This document shows positions 1 through 7,793 of a stretch of DNA of 64,000 nt, in pieces (the first letter of the stretch is position 1; each line of letters starts with the position of its first letter). This stretch comes from Paenibacillus sp. FSL H7-0331 (GTDB taxonomy: Bacteria > Bacillota > Bacilli > Paenibacillales > NBRC-103111). The notes below the pieces were generated by a model, which worked only from the letters and a program-made list of their open reading frames with translations, was not told where the DNA came from and made no database searches. The position numbers and the translations under genes were made by a program. The stretch is taken from contig NZ_MRTH01000016.1 of NCBI RefSeq assembly GCF_001956045.1, positions 1-64,000 on the forward strand. Direction: 5' to 3'.

Positions 1-156
1 TTTGTACACGGTGCCTTCACTGGAAGCTGGATGTGGAGCAAATATATACCTCACTTTATCAGTGAAGGGTGGAACTGGCTAAAAGTTAAGATGACCTTAA
101 ATCTGACGGAGAACGATAGTTCTATTATTCCTGCTTGTTTCACTTATATAAGTTGA
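1..156 (+). pseudogene. alpha/beta hydrolase remnant (5' cut by window edge)
   Basis: The frame is open from base 1 to a TGA at 154-156. Its first residues, FVHGAFTGSWMW, match the HGx-x-G-x-W oxyanion strand-loop at the N-terminus of alpha/beta hydrolase-fold enzymes. After about 27 residues the similarity ends in low-complexity sequence and the frame stops, so the catalytic Ser, Asp and His regions are absent. I read this as the 5' end of a hydrolase gene truncated by deletion or recombination. The true start lies upstream of the window, so an unusual short protein cannot be excluded. Confidence 0.45.
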
Positions 157-332
157 TCCCAGTAACAGGACAGCGCCCAACATTTGAAATAAGGTCATCC
201 ATTCGCCTATAATAAACGTTGGTTCTTTTTTTGTTTACAACTATCATATAATAGTAAATTTTAATATTTTAATCTACAATTAATAGTGGTACACTATGAG
301 TAGGTTATATTTGATCCAGAAAAGATGTGTGA

Positions 333-368
333 TAGGTCGCGACCATGCTCGTAGCGCCTACATTTTTT
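333..368 (+). terminator. hairpin with T-run in the mqo leader
   Basis: A stem formed by TAGG-(T)-CGC (333-340) and GCGCCTA (354-360) is followed by six T residues at 363-368. A perfect 10-bp palindrome, GGTCGCGACC (335-344), could compete with the left arm. The structure ends about 30 bases before the mqo start, so it may terminate the truncated upstream gene or act as a leader attenuator for mqo. The stem has a bulge, so this is only moderately supported. Confidence 0.35.
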
Positions 369-399
369 CTGCAAATCTAAGGGCATAAGGACGGTAAAA

Positions 400-1932
400 A
401 TGAGTAACAGACAAACTAAAACAGACGTTATCTTAATTGGTGCTGGAATCATGAGTGCTACTTTGGGGTCGCTGCTGAAAGAATTAGTACCGGACTGGGA
501 AATTACAGTGTTAGAGAGGCGTGAAAACGCAGGAGAGGAAAGTTCTAACGAATGGAATAATGCGGGAACGGGGCATTCTTCACTGTGTGAGCTTAACTAC
601 ACCGTCGAACAACCGGACGGATCTATAGATATTAGCAAAGCTATTAAAGTTAATGAAGAGTATCAGGTTTCAAAGCAGTTTTGGTCTTATCTTGTTAACA
701 GCAATCTGATACGTAATCCGCGGGATTTTATCGTGCCAGTGCCTCATATGAGCTTTGTACAAGGGGAACAAGATGTAACGTTCTTAAAAAATCGTTTTGA
801 AGCACTGTCTGACAATCCCCTGTTTCAAGGGATGGAATTTTCCGATGACCCAGCAAAGCTGATGGAATGGATTCCGTTAATGATGAAAGACCGGACATCC
901 AATAAACCTATAGCGGCTACAAGAATTGAATCTGGCACGGATGTCAACTTTGGCGCTTTAACGCGTACATTGTTTGACCACTTGAAAAGTAAAAATGTCG
1001 ATATAAAATTCAAACATAATGTTGATGATATTACACGTACTAGCGATGGCTCGTGGGAATTGAAAGTGCGTAATGTCGATAACGGTACCGTTGAAAGCCA
1101 TGCTGCAAAATTCGTCTTTATCGGCGGCGGCGGCGGAAGCCTGCATTTGCTGCAAAAATCCGGTATTCCTGAAGGAAAAGGTATTGGTGGATTTCCGGTA
1201 AGCGGACTATTTATGGTCTGTCAGAAACCGGATGTTGTAGCCAAGCATCGTGCAAAAGTATACGGTAAAGCTGCGATTGGTGCTCCGCCAATGTCGGTTC
1301 CACATCTTGACACCAGATTTATCGACAATAAAGAATCGTTATTCTTCGGACCGTTTGCCGGCTTTTCACCAAAGTTTTTGAAATTTGGTTCCATGTTTGA
1401 CTTGGTAACTTCCGTAAAACCACATAATCTCGTAACGATGATGGCGGCAGGTGTAAAAAACGTTCCATTGACCACCTACCTGATCAAGGAAGTTATGTTA
1501 TCGAAAGAAAAGCGCATGGAAGCATTACGGGAATTTGTTCCGAATGCCAAGAGCGAAGATTGGGATTTACTGGTAGCAGGTCAGCGTGTGCAAATTATTA
1601 AAGATACGGCTGCCGGCAAAGGAACGCTTCAATTTGGTACAGAAGTTATTAATGCCGCTGATGGCTCGATAGCTGCATTGCTCGGCGCTTCTCCGGGTGC
1701 TTCTACCGCCGTTTCCGTTATGCTTGAGATCATCAATAAATGCTTCCCACAACATATCAAAGCGTGGGAGCCGAAAATAAAAGAAATGATTCCTTCTTAT
1801 GGCGTGTCACTGTTGAAAAACCCAGAGCTTATCGACGAAATTCATACTTCAACCGCGCAGACACTTGACTTAGCTGGTAAAAAACAAGCAAATCCGAATA
1901 ACCAAAAAAACCGTATGTTAAAGGAAGCATAA
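400..1932 (+). CDS. mqo: malate:quinone oxidoreductase
   Basis: Membrane-associated FAD enzyme that oxidises malate to oxaloacetate and passes electrons to the quinone pool, bypassing NAD-linked malate dehydrogenase. The 510 residues are close to the usual family length. The N-terminus has the dinucleotide-binding G-A-G-I-M turn (G14, G16) and the acidic end of strand 2 (E39), followed by the family signature N-N-A-G-T-G-H-S near residue 52 and a second G-rich FAD segment near residue 245. The ATG is preceded by AAGG at a usable distance. A strong terminator follows at once, so it is probably monocistronic. Identification is confident at family level. Confidence 0.95.
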   Translation: MSNRQTKTDVILIGAGIMSATLGSLLKELVPDWEITVLERRENAGEESSNEWNNAGTGHSSLCELNYTVEQPDGSIDISKAIKVNEEYQVSKQFWSYLVNSNLIRNPRDFIVPVPHMSFVQGEQDVTFLKNRFEALSDNPLFQGMEFSDDPAKLMEWIPLMMKDRTSNKPIAATRIESGTDVNFGALTRTLFDHLKSKNVDIKFKHNVDDITRTSDGSWELKVRNVDNGTVESHAAKFVFIGGGGGSLHLLQKSGIPEGKGIGGFPVSGLFMVCQKPDVVAKHRAKVYGKAAIGAPPMSVPHLDTRFIDNKESLFFGPFAGFSPKFLKFGSMFDLVTSVKPHNLVTMMAAGVKNVPLTTYLIKEVMLSKEKRMEALREFVPNAKSEDWDLLVAGQRVQIIKDTAAGKGTLQFGTEVINAADGSIAALLGASPGASTAVSVMLEIINKCFPQHIKAWEPKIKEMIPSYGVSLLKNPELIDEIHTSTAQTLDLAGKKQANPNNQKNRMLKEA

Positions 1933-1937
1933 ATTAA

Positions 1938-1971
1938 GCGTAAGTTGCCGTATCAGCAACTTATGCTTTTT
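1938..1971 (+). terminator. rho-independent terminator of mqo
   Basis: An 11-bp stem GCGTAAGTTGC / GCAACTTATGC (one G-T pair) with a 7-base loop is followed by five T residues, 5 bases after the mqo stop codon. Confidence 0.88.
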
Positions 1972-2282
1972 CTTTATGTGTTTTCAGTTACCTTTGTTGG
2001 CATAATAGACAGAAGTTAATTGTGATGACTGTTGGCCAATTGTTACATCTACGACTCAGAAAGGCCATTAAATCAGGTATTAACCCACTCGCGACTGTGG
2101 GGACAAAGAAAGAGATATGGAGTTTGCCCGAACTGTAAGTTGTGTGGTATTTGCGAAGTTCGCAAATACCACGTTAGAAGAAATATCGGCAATATATAAT
2201 ATGTGAGTAGTTCATGAAGCCAATGTTAAAATACATAGTAATTTGGTGTATACTGGATGTATCAGTATTTGGGGGTGTAGCT
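1972..2282. other. gene-free stretch with a remnant ORF
   Basis: No convincing gene. A 37-codon open frame at 2025-2138 has no ribosome binding site and was not recognised; it may be the tail of a lost gene. The notable element is the long palindrome at 2144-2172, listed separately. The region joins the mqo terminator to the decayed toxin-antitoxin pair and looks like a degraded insertion point. Confidence 0.4.
2144..2172. repeat. 29-base perfect palindrome (14-1-14)
   Basis: The arm GTGGTATTTGCGAA (2144-2157) is followed by a single G and then its exact reverse complement (2159-2172). There is no T-run, and a one-base loop is poor for a terminator. It sits 111 bases before the antitoxin start, so it may be an operator for a dimeric regulator or the end of a lost mobile element. 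Confidence 0.8.
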
Positions 2283-2456
2283 ATGAGTATCGAAGAAAAG
2301 TTGCTACAGGATTTTTTAGCGCTACCAGAGGATAAAAAATTAGAAGTTATTGATTTTGTGGAATTTCTCAAGTCTAGAAATCAGAATAAACTTGAAGCTT
2401 TAATGGACAATATTATAGTTGAGAATCGCGATGCTCTTGAGGAGTTAGCGAAGTAA
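2283..2456 (+). CDS. DUF2281-like antitoxin
   Basis: 57-residue acidic protein beginning MSIEEKLLQDF, with the helix-rich pattern LPEDKKLEVIDFVEFLKSR typical of small DUF2281/VapB-like antitoxins. I chose the ATG at 2283 over the longer frame from 2214 because it follows GGGGGTG and gives the expected size. The stop overlaps the following ATG by one base (TAATG), the coupled arrangement expected of a toxin-antitoxin operon. The partner is broken, so this is now probably an orphan antitoxin. The family call rests on pattern, size and context. Confidence 0.65.
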   Translation: MSIEEKLLQDFLALPEDKKLEVIDFVEFLKSRNQNKLEALMDNIIVENRDALEELAK

Positions 2457-2742
2457 TGAATACAATTACTGTAGAACAGATCGTAATATTTCATCGGAAG
2501 ATCGTAAATGTAACAGGTGGATCAGATGGAATAAGGGATCGAACATTAATCGATAGTGCTTTCATGGGTTTGTCGATGGGAATAAGCGAATTGGTGTTGC
2601 CACTATGTTGTTACTGCTCAAACTTAATGACATAACAATAAATTACAGTCAAAGTGAGCTCATTGATTTGGGATTAAGAGTTGCAGAAGGATTATTGAAA
2701 GAAGAGGACATAGAAAATTGGATTTTAAAACATCAGGTCTGA
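2456..2742 (+). pseudogene. Doc/Fic-family toxin, internal deletion and frameshift
   Basis: Death-on-curing proteins transfer phosphate to EF-Tu using an H-x-F-x-D-G-N-K-R loop. Here the first frame encodes the usual Doc N-terminus (VEQIVIFHRKI, then GGSDGIRDRTLIDSA). It then jumps frame near 2565 into HGFVDGNKRIGVATM, which contains the intact catalytic loop, and continues through the C-terminal helices to TGA at 2740-2742. Around 35-40 residues expected between the two parts are missing, and the span (287 bases) is not a multiple of three. The gene is therefore inactivated by an internal deletion. Its start overlaps the antitoxin stop. Confidence 0.8.
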
Positions 2743-3163
2743 CAGCTTGATGTTTTATTTTTTTATTAAGACTTTTTGAAAGTAGTACAAAGAAGGCCGA
2801 TACAACTTCTAACACCGTATCTACGCTGCGGCCTTTAGAAGTTGATAGCATTAAATAACACTGTTTTCCCACTGTGAAACCATGAGTGATTGTATGCTTC
2901 GACTGGATGGCCACTTTCTTGAAAATAACCTGATTTCCTCGACAACCCGGACAAGTGTATATCGCACTTGTCTTTTTTTGTCGTCAAGATGTACAGTACG
3001 CGAATCACTCCTCCGACAAATCGAGAAGAAAGTCATAATTCTACAAAAGAAAATCAAAATAGAGCAAAGTTCTAAAAGCTCATTCCCCTATAATGAACAA
3101 TATGAAAAAGGCAAGGGAGGTACAGGAAAGCATGAACCAATCAGGAGGAGTTAACAGACAGCC
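2743..3163. other. intergenic region with terminator, structured repeat and fsr leader
   Basis: No substantial gene supported. An inverted repeat (CAACTTCTAA at 2803-2812, TTAGAAGTTG at 2835-2844) could form a large hairpin. A strong terminator lies at 2950-2979. A perfect -10 hexamer TATAAT at 3089-3094 with a poor -35 is the best candidate promoter for the downstream operon. A short coupled leader ORF at 3132-3167 is listed separately. A 90-codon frame at 2882-3154 covers the terminator and has no homology I recognise. Confidence 0.5.
2950..2979 (+). terminator. rho-independent terminator
   Basis: Perfect 8-bp stem GACAAGTG / CACTTGTC with a 7-base loop and seven T residues (2973-2979). 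It isolates the toxin-antitoxin remnant from the carbohydrate operon that follows. Confidence 0.85.
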
Positions 3164-3167
3164 ATGA
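3132..3167 (+). CDS. 11-codon leader ORF coupled to fsr
   Basis: ATG at 3132 follows GGGAGG (about 10 bases spacing), and the frame ends in a TGA at 3165-3167 that overlaps the fsr ATG (3164-3166) as ATGA. The fsr start has its own GGAGGAG, but about 13 bases away, which is rather far. Translation of fsr may therefore depend on re-initiation after the leader. Expression is inferred only from the start signals and overlap. Confidence 0.3.
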   Translation: MNQSGGVNRQP

Positions 3168-4381
3168 GTGAATTAAGTGAACAGAAGGCAAAACCGACTA
3201 TTTACCCTGTCATATTTGCAATAAGCTTGGCCCACTTGATCAACGACGCGCTGCAAGCGGTCATTCCGGCCTCTTACCCGATCTTGAGGGATTCGTTGCA
3301 TTTGTCATTTACGCAAATAGGTATGATTACGTTCATCTTGTATTTTTCATCCTCGGTTATACAGCCTTTTGTCGGGATGTATGCGGACGCGCGGCCTACG
3401 CCGAATTTGCTGCCACTCGGCATGGTAATCGCGGTTCTCGGCATGCTGGGGCTGGCTTTTGCTCCGGGGTATGCGATGGTGCTCGCAGCTGTTGCTTGCG
3501 TAGGCTTGGCTTCAGCGATGTTTCATCCGGAGGGGTCGCGGATTTCTTATTTGGCTGCCGGGCCGCGCAGAGGCTTGGCGCAATCGATTTTCCAAGTCGG
3601 AGGCAATACGGGTAATGCGCTAGCGCCGCTCATGACGGCACTGATCTTTTTTCCATACGGACAATTCGGGGCGATTTGGTTCACGCTGTTAGCTGCTGCA
3701 GGCATAGCTATTCAGCTGTGGGTCGCGCGCTGGTATAGAGCGCATTTGTCGCTCATCCCGGTGAAGAAAAGCAGCTCAAACGTCAGACAATTGGATGAAA
3801 AGCACAAAAAAACGATTCGTTACGCAATCATTTTGATCATTTTCATTGCTTTCGCCAGGTCTTGGTTTGGATCAAGCATCTCAACCTATTTCGTGTTCTA
3901 CATGATTGAGCATTTTCAAATATCCGTACCTACGGCGCAGCTTTATATTTTCATTTATTTGGGTGCAGGCATTCTCGGAACATTTGTAGGAGGTCCGCTA
4001 TCAGACCGAATTGGCCGGAGAAATGTGATTTTGCTTTCTCTGCTCGGCTCAGCCCCGTTCGCCATGCTGCTTCCGCATGCCAATGAGCTGTGGACCTATC
4101 CGTTGCTATTTATACTGGGTGTTCTCAATCACAGCAGCTTTTCTGTAACGGTGGTTTATGTGCAGGAGCTGGTGCCTGGCAAGGTGGGAACCGTTTCGGG
4201 CCTGATTACAGGGTTATCTTTCGGTATGGGCGCGATCGGTGCCGTAGCATTGGGAGGATTGATTGATGCCACCAGCTTGACACTGGTCATTACAGCCTGC
4301 TCGTTTATGCCTTTATTGGGCGCTATGGGCTTCTTACTTCCATCCGACAAAAAGATTCGTGAGTGGTCGGCACAGCAATAA
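3164..4381 (+). CDS. fsr: MFS exporter, fosmidomycin-resistance (Fsr) type
   Basis: 405-residue 12-helix major facilitator. Segments typical of the Fsr group are visible: SLAHLINDALQAVIPA in helix 1, the FHPEGSRISY loop after helix 4, GGNTGNALAP in helix 5, and G-P-L-S-D-R-I-G-R between the two halves. Family members export small drugs such as fosmidomycin, and some are repurposed as sugar or metabolite exporters. The gene is first in a run of same-strand genes with short gaps ending in a ThuA-like protein, so its physiological substrate may be linked to that carbohydrate locus. The substrate is not readable from sequence. Confidence 0.88.
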   Translation: MSELSEQKAKPTIYPVIFAISLAHLINDALQAVIPASYPILRDSLHLSFTQIGMITFILYFSSSVIQPFVGMYADARPTPNLLPLGMVIAVLGMLGLAFAPGYAMVLAAVACVGLASAMFHPEGSRISYLAAGPRRGLAQSIFQVGGNTGNALAPLMTALIFFPYGQFGAIWFTLLAAAGIAIQLWVARWYRAHLSLIPVKKSSSNVRQLDEKHKKTIRYAIILIIFIAFARSWFGSSISTYFVFYMIEHFQISVPTAQLYIFIYLGAGILGTFVGGPLSDRIGRRNVILLSLLGSAPFAMLLPHANELWTYPLLFILGVLNHSSFSVTVVYVQELVPGKVGTVSGLITGLSFGMGAIGAVALGGLIDATSLTLVITACSFMPLLGAMGFLLPSDKKIREWSAQQ

Positions 4382-4408
4382 TTAGATTTTATTAGAGAGG
4401 TGAATGTT

Positions 4409-5347
4409 ATGAACCGAAATTCCTCTGTAGTTTCCATGGATAGACCAATTTCTAAGCAACGAACAGGATCGCTGCAGCGCAAAGAATCCCTGGCTGGTTT
4501 ATTGTTCGTCAGTCCGATGATCATAGGCGTAACGTTTTTAACACTGATCCCTATTATAGCGACGTTCTTGATATCCTTTTCCGATTGGAACTTTATTATG
4601 GGGCTTCAAGGCTTCAAATGGGTTGGTCTGAGTAACTTCCAAACGCTTATTAGCGATACCGCGTTTTTGAAGTCGATGAAAAATAACGCTATGTTTTTAC
4701 TGACGGTCCCTATTTATATGGGTATTTCTTTGGTGCTCGCGATTCTTATCGAAAAGCATATTTATTTTAAAAGTTTTTTTAAGGTCGCTTTTTTCATGCC
4801 CTATATTTCTAGCGTGGTAGCAGTTGCGACCGTGTGGATGGTGCTTTTTAATCCGTCTACAGGACCTGTGAATCAATTTCTGACCTCTATCGGTATTGAC
4901 AATCCGCCTAAGTGGATAGCAGACCCGTCCTACGCGCTGCCTTCACTGATGATGGTATCCATATGGATTTCTATCGGCTTTAACATGATCATTTATATTG
5001 CCGGACTACAGAACATTCCCAAGGATCTATATGAAGCGGCCGACATTGATGGTGCCAACGGTTGGGTGAAATTTCAGAAAATTACACTGCCGCTCCTGTC
5101 GCCTACTACCTTCTTTTTACTTGTCTCCGGTATCATTGCAACCTTTAAGGTATTCGATTTGATTGCCATCCTGACAAGGGGTGGACCGATGAGATCCACT
5201 TCGATGATGGTTTGGGACATGTATGAAATGGCATTTGTTAATTTGAAGATTGGTTATGCCTCCTCGATGGCATCCGTTTTATTCTTCTGTGTATTGCTTA
5301 TTACGATATTGCAATGGCTCGGTCAAAAGAAATGGGTCAATTACTAG
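4409..5347 (+). CDS. sugar ABC importer permease, MalF-like
   Basis: 312-residue membrane protein with about six helices and the permease EAA loop (Y-E-A-A-D-I-D-G-A-N-G-W-x-x-F, around residues 206-220) that docks the ATPase. N-terminal KESLAGLLFVSPMIIG is typical of MalF/UgpA-type subunits. I chose ATG 4409 rather than the in-frame GTG at 4400 because AGAGAGG is then spaced correctly. It forms the translocation pore with the next gene. No ATPase is encoded in the operon, so energy is expected from a shared MsmX-like protein elsewhere, as known for Bacillus sugar importers. Confidence 0.9.
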   Translation: MNRNSSVVSMDRPISKQRTGSLQRKESLAGLLFVSPMIIGVTFLTLIPIIATFLISFSDWNFIMGLQGFKWVGLSNFQTLISDTAFLKSMKNNAMFLLTVPIYMGISLVLAILIEKHIYFKSFFKVAFFMPYISSVVAVATVWMVLFNPSTGPVNQFLTSIGIDNPPKWIADPSYALPSLMMVSIWISIGFNMIIYIAGLQNIPKDLYEAADIDGANGWVKFQKITLPLLSPTTFFLLVSGIIATFKVFDLIAILTRGGPMRSTSMMVWDMYEMAFVNLKIGYASSMASVLFFCVLLITILQWLGQKKWVNY

Positions 5348-5362
5348 AAAGGAGGAAGCAGC

Positions 5363-6196
5363 GTGCAGCTATCACTCAATATACGTAAATTATCGCTTAC
5401 CATCATCATGTTTGTGTTCAGCCTACTTTTTCTGATGCCCTTTTTCTGGATGATTTCGGCATCCTTCAAGATTGAAGCCGATGTATTTAATTTCCCGATT
5501 CAATGGATTCCTGTCCACTGGAATGCTTGGCAAAATTACACGGAGGTATGGTTTGGCAAATATCCCTTCTATACGTACTATTGGAATTCCATTAAAATTA
5601 GTGTACTTACAACGCTGATCTCCTGCACGGTTTCAAGCTTGGCAGCCTATGGCTTCTCCAAAGTTCAATTTCCTGCAGGCAAGTGGCTGTTCCTGATCGT
5701 ATTGGCTACCTATATGGTTCCTGGACAGGCGATTCTCATTCCGCAGTTTATTTTATACCGCTCCGTCGGTTTTTTTGATACCCATATGGGATTGATTGTT
5801 CTTAATAGCTTTAGTGTACTGGGCACGTTTATGCTGAGACAGTTTTTCATGGGCATCCACAATGAATACATTGAATCGGCTAAAATGGAAGGTGCGGGGC
5901 ATTTCAGAATTTATTATAGCATTGCGCTTCCTCTGGTGCGTCCGGCTATAGCCACATATGCAATCCTGCGATTCATTTGGACATGGAATGATTATCAGAA
6001 TCCGCTAATTTTCTTAAGGACAGATAAGTTGTATACGATCCAATTGGCTATGCAAAAATTTTCGAGCATTAATGGCGAATTTTATTCACTCATCATGGCA
6101 GCCGCTGTTTCAGCTATTTTCCCGCTGCTGATCGTTTTCCTGATTGGACAAAAAAGTGTAATTGAAGGCATCTCGATGGGAGGCGTTAAAGGATAA
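5363..6196 (+). CDS. sugar ABC importer permease, MalG-like
   Basis: 277 residues with six predicted helices, beginning at a GTG 5 bases after AAAGGAGGAAGCAGC. The EAA-loop equivalent reads ESAKMEGAGHFRIYYSIALPL, which fits the CUT1 MalG/LacG type. The C-terminus ends GISMGGVKG, another typical MalG-type ending. It is 15 bases from the upstream permease, so the two are co-translated and form a heterodimeric pore. The pentose or disaccharide ligand cannot be assigned. Confidence 0.9.
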   Translation: MQLSLNIRKLSLTIIMFVFSLLFLMPFFWMISASFKIEADVFNFPIQWIPVHWNAWQNYTEVWFGKYPFYTYYWNSIKISVLTTLISCTVSSLAAYGFSKVQFPAGKWLFLIVLATYMVPGQAILIPQFILYRSVGFFDTHMGLIVLNSFSVLGTFMLRQFFMGIHNEYIESAKMEGAGHFRIYYSIALPLVRPAIATYAILRFIWTWNDYQNPLIFLRTDKLYTIQLAMQKFSSINGEFYSLIMAAAVSAIFPLLIVFLIGQKSVIEGISMGGVKG

Positions 6197-6304
6197 TCAG
6201 GTTAACAATAGAGCGGATTGGCGTTATAAAGTCAAAATATTAGATAAAAAAGTCAATTCTCTTTTAGAGAAGGAGCCCAAGATATTGTTACAATGAGCGA
6301 GAAG

Positions 6305-6318
6305 TGGAAGCGTTATCA
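6305..6318 (+). promoter_or_regulatory. catabolite response element (cre) upstream of binding protein
   Basis: TGGAAGCGTTATCA fits the CcpA consensus TGNAANCGNWNNCA at every fixed position. It lies 21 bases before the start of the solute-binding protein, inside a 142-base gap between the permease genes and that gene. This position would let CcpA reduce transcription of the binding protein and the YesMN genes when preferred sugars are available. Confidence 0.7.
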
Positions 6319-6338
6319 CAAATGATGGAGGGGTTCAC

Positions 6339-7721
6339 TTGAAAAACAATAAGTTCAAGGTTGTGCTCGCAGGAACTATGGTACTCAGCCTGCTGGCCGG
6401 TTGTTCAACCGAAAGTAAAACGCAATCCAATGAGGGGAACGGTACACCGTCTGGCGGGAAAGCGAAGGAACCGGTTACGATTCGATTTTTGACGCACGGT
6501 ATGGACTCGAACTACAACTGGAAGGACACCATTCCCGCTTTTGAGAAAAAATTCCCCGATATTAAGATTGATTTGGTGCAGCTTAGCGATAAGGGAGATA
6601 CGGCTGAGGCTAACAAAAAGCTCGATTTGGCCGCTTCATCCGGGGAAACGATGGATGTCTTGATGCTGACGGACCCGGCCAGCTTTGCTAAGCGAGTTGC
6701 ATTGGGGATCGCCGCACCGATGGATGATTTTATTGCCAAAGAAGGCTTTAAGGTCAGTGAAGAATATAAGGTAGATACGCTGCTCAACGGCAAATATTAC
6801 GCGCTGCCGACGAAGCTGACTCCTTGGTATGTGGTCCTGAATAAAGACCATTTGGATCAAGCTGGACTGAAGGTACCTACGGATTGGACCTGGGATGAGT
6901 TTAGGGACTATGCCAAGAAATTGACGAAGGGCGAGGGCCCAACCAAGCGTTACGGCGCATTCTTTCACGGACCGACCGACGGCGGATTCATGGAGTTTAT
7001 GAAGCTTGAGCTGGGCAATCAGTCAGATAATATGGAGTTCCTCAAAGCGGACGGCACGTCAAATCTCGATAGCCCGTTATTTAAAAAGACACTTGAGCTG
7101 TATCTCAAAATGGAGAAGGAGGACAAATCCTTAACTCCGTACGACGAAAGAATTTCGCAAAAGCTGCATTATCGTCCTGCTTTCTTTAACCAAACGACAA
7201 GTATGGTTCTGATGGGCAGCTGGTTTACAAGTGAGCTTGGCGGCACAGACCAATTCCCGCTGAATTTTAACGTTGCAGTAGCGCCATATCCGAAAAATGC
7301 ACCTGGCGATGAGAGCGGCTACGCGCCATATATAACCGATTACATGGCTATAGCTGCCAGCTCCAAGCATAAGGAAGAAGCGTATAAGTTCATTCGTTGG
7401 TATACGACAGAAGGTCAAATCGTTCAAGGCAAGCAAATTCCATCATGGAGCAAAGTAAAGCCGGAGGAAATGGGTAAAATTGTCGATGTCATTCTGAGCA
7501 AAACGAAAAATCCGGAAAAGGTGGACAAAGCTTCGATCACGAACGTTATGACCGGTTACAAGTCAGGCAAGTCGATTCCTCCGGTTACGTATCAAGCTGA
7601 AATTAATAAAGCGATCAATGAGGAATTTGAGCTGTTAATTTTCGGCAAGCAGGATATAGACACCATGATCAAAAAATCTAAAGACCGTGTTCAAAAATTG
7701 ATTGATACGAATAAAAAATAA
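6339..7721 (+). CDS. sugar ABC importer solute-binding lipoprotein
   Basis: 460 residues starting at TTG (GGAGGGG upstream). The signal peptide ends in a lipobox L-L-A-G-C (Cys22), then comes a Gly/Ser-rich linker and a type 1 extracellular solute-binding fold. It would be lipid-anchored outside the membrane and deliver a carbohydrate to the two permeases encoded just before it. Motifs such as DVLMLTDPASFA near residue 106 and APYITDYMAIAASSKHKEEAYKF near residue 328 fit the CUT1 binding-protein family. The 142-base gap with a cre site suggests extra, stronger regulated expression of the binding protein relative to the permeases. Confidence 0.9.
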   Translation: MKNNKFKVVLAGTMVLSLLAGCSTESKTQSNEGNGTPSGGKAKEPVTIRFLTHGMDSNYNWKDTIPAFEKKFPDIKIDLVQLSDKGDTAEANKKLDLAASSGETMDVLMLTDPASFAKRVALGIAAPMDDFIAKEGFKVSEEYKVDTLLNGKYYALPTKLTPWYVVLNKDHLDQAGLKVPTDWTWDEFRDYAKKLTKGEGPTKRYGAFFHGPTDGGFMEFMKLELGNQSDNMEFLKADGTSNLDSPLFKKTLELYLKMEKEDKSLTPYDERISQKLHYRPAFFNQTTSMVLMGSWFTSELGGTDQFPLNFNVAVAPYPKNAPGDESGYAPYITDYMAIAASSKHKEEAYKFIRWYTTEGQIVQGKQIPSWSKVKPEEMGKIVDVILSKTKNPEKVDKASITNVMTGYKSGKSIPPVTYQAEINKAINEEFELLIFGKQDIDTMIKKSKDRVQKLIDTNKK

Positions 7722-7793
7722 GAAGTTATAATAGAAGCAAGTAGGAGGGGGCCTGTTCTATACCCTTTCTAGGTCGATAAGGGAGGATAGCAG

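Noticed and set aside
2025..2138. 37-codon frame downstream of mqo
   Set aside because: No start signal; not recognised. Kept only as a possible remnant in the description of the gene-free stretch.
2882..3154. 90-codon plus-strand frame before fsr
   Set aside because: It runs through a strong terminator, has no ribosome binding site and no recognisable homology.
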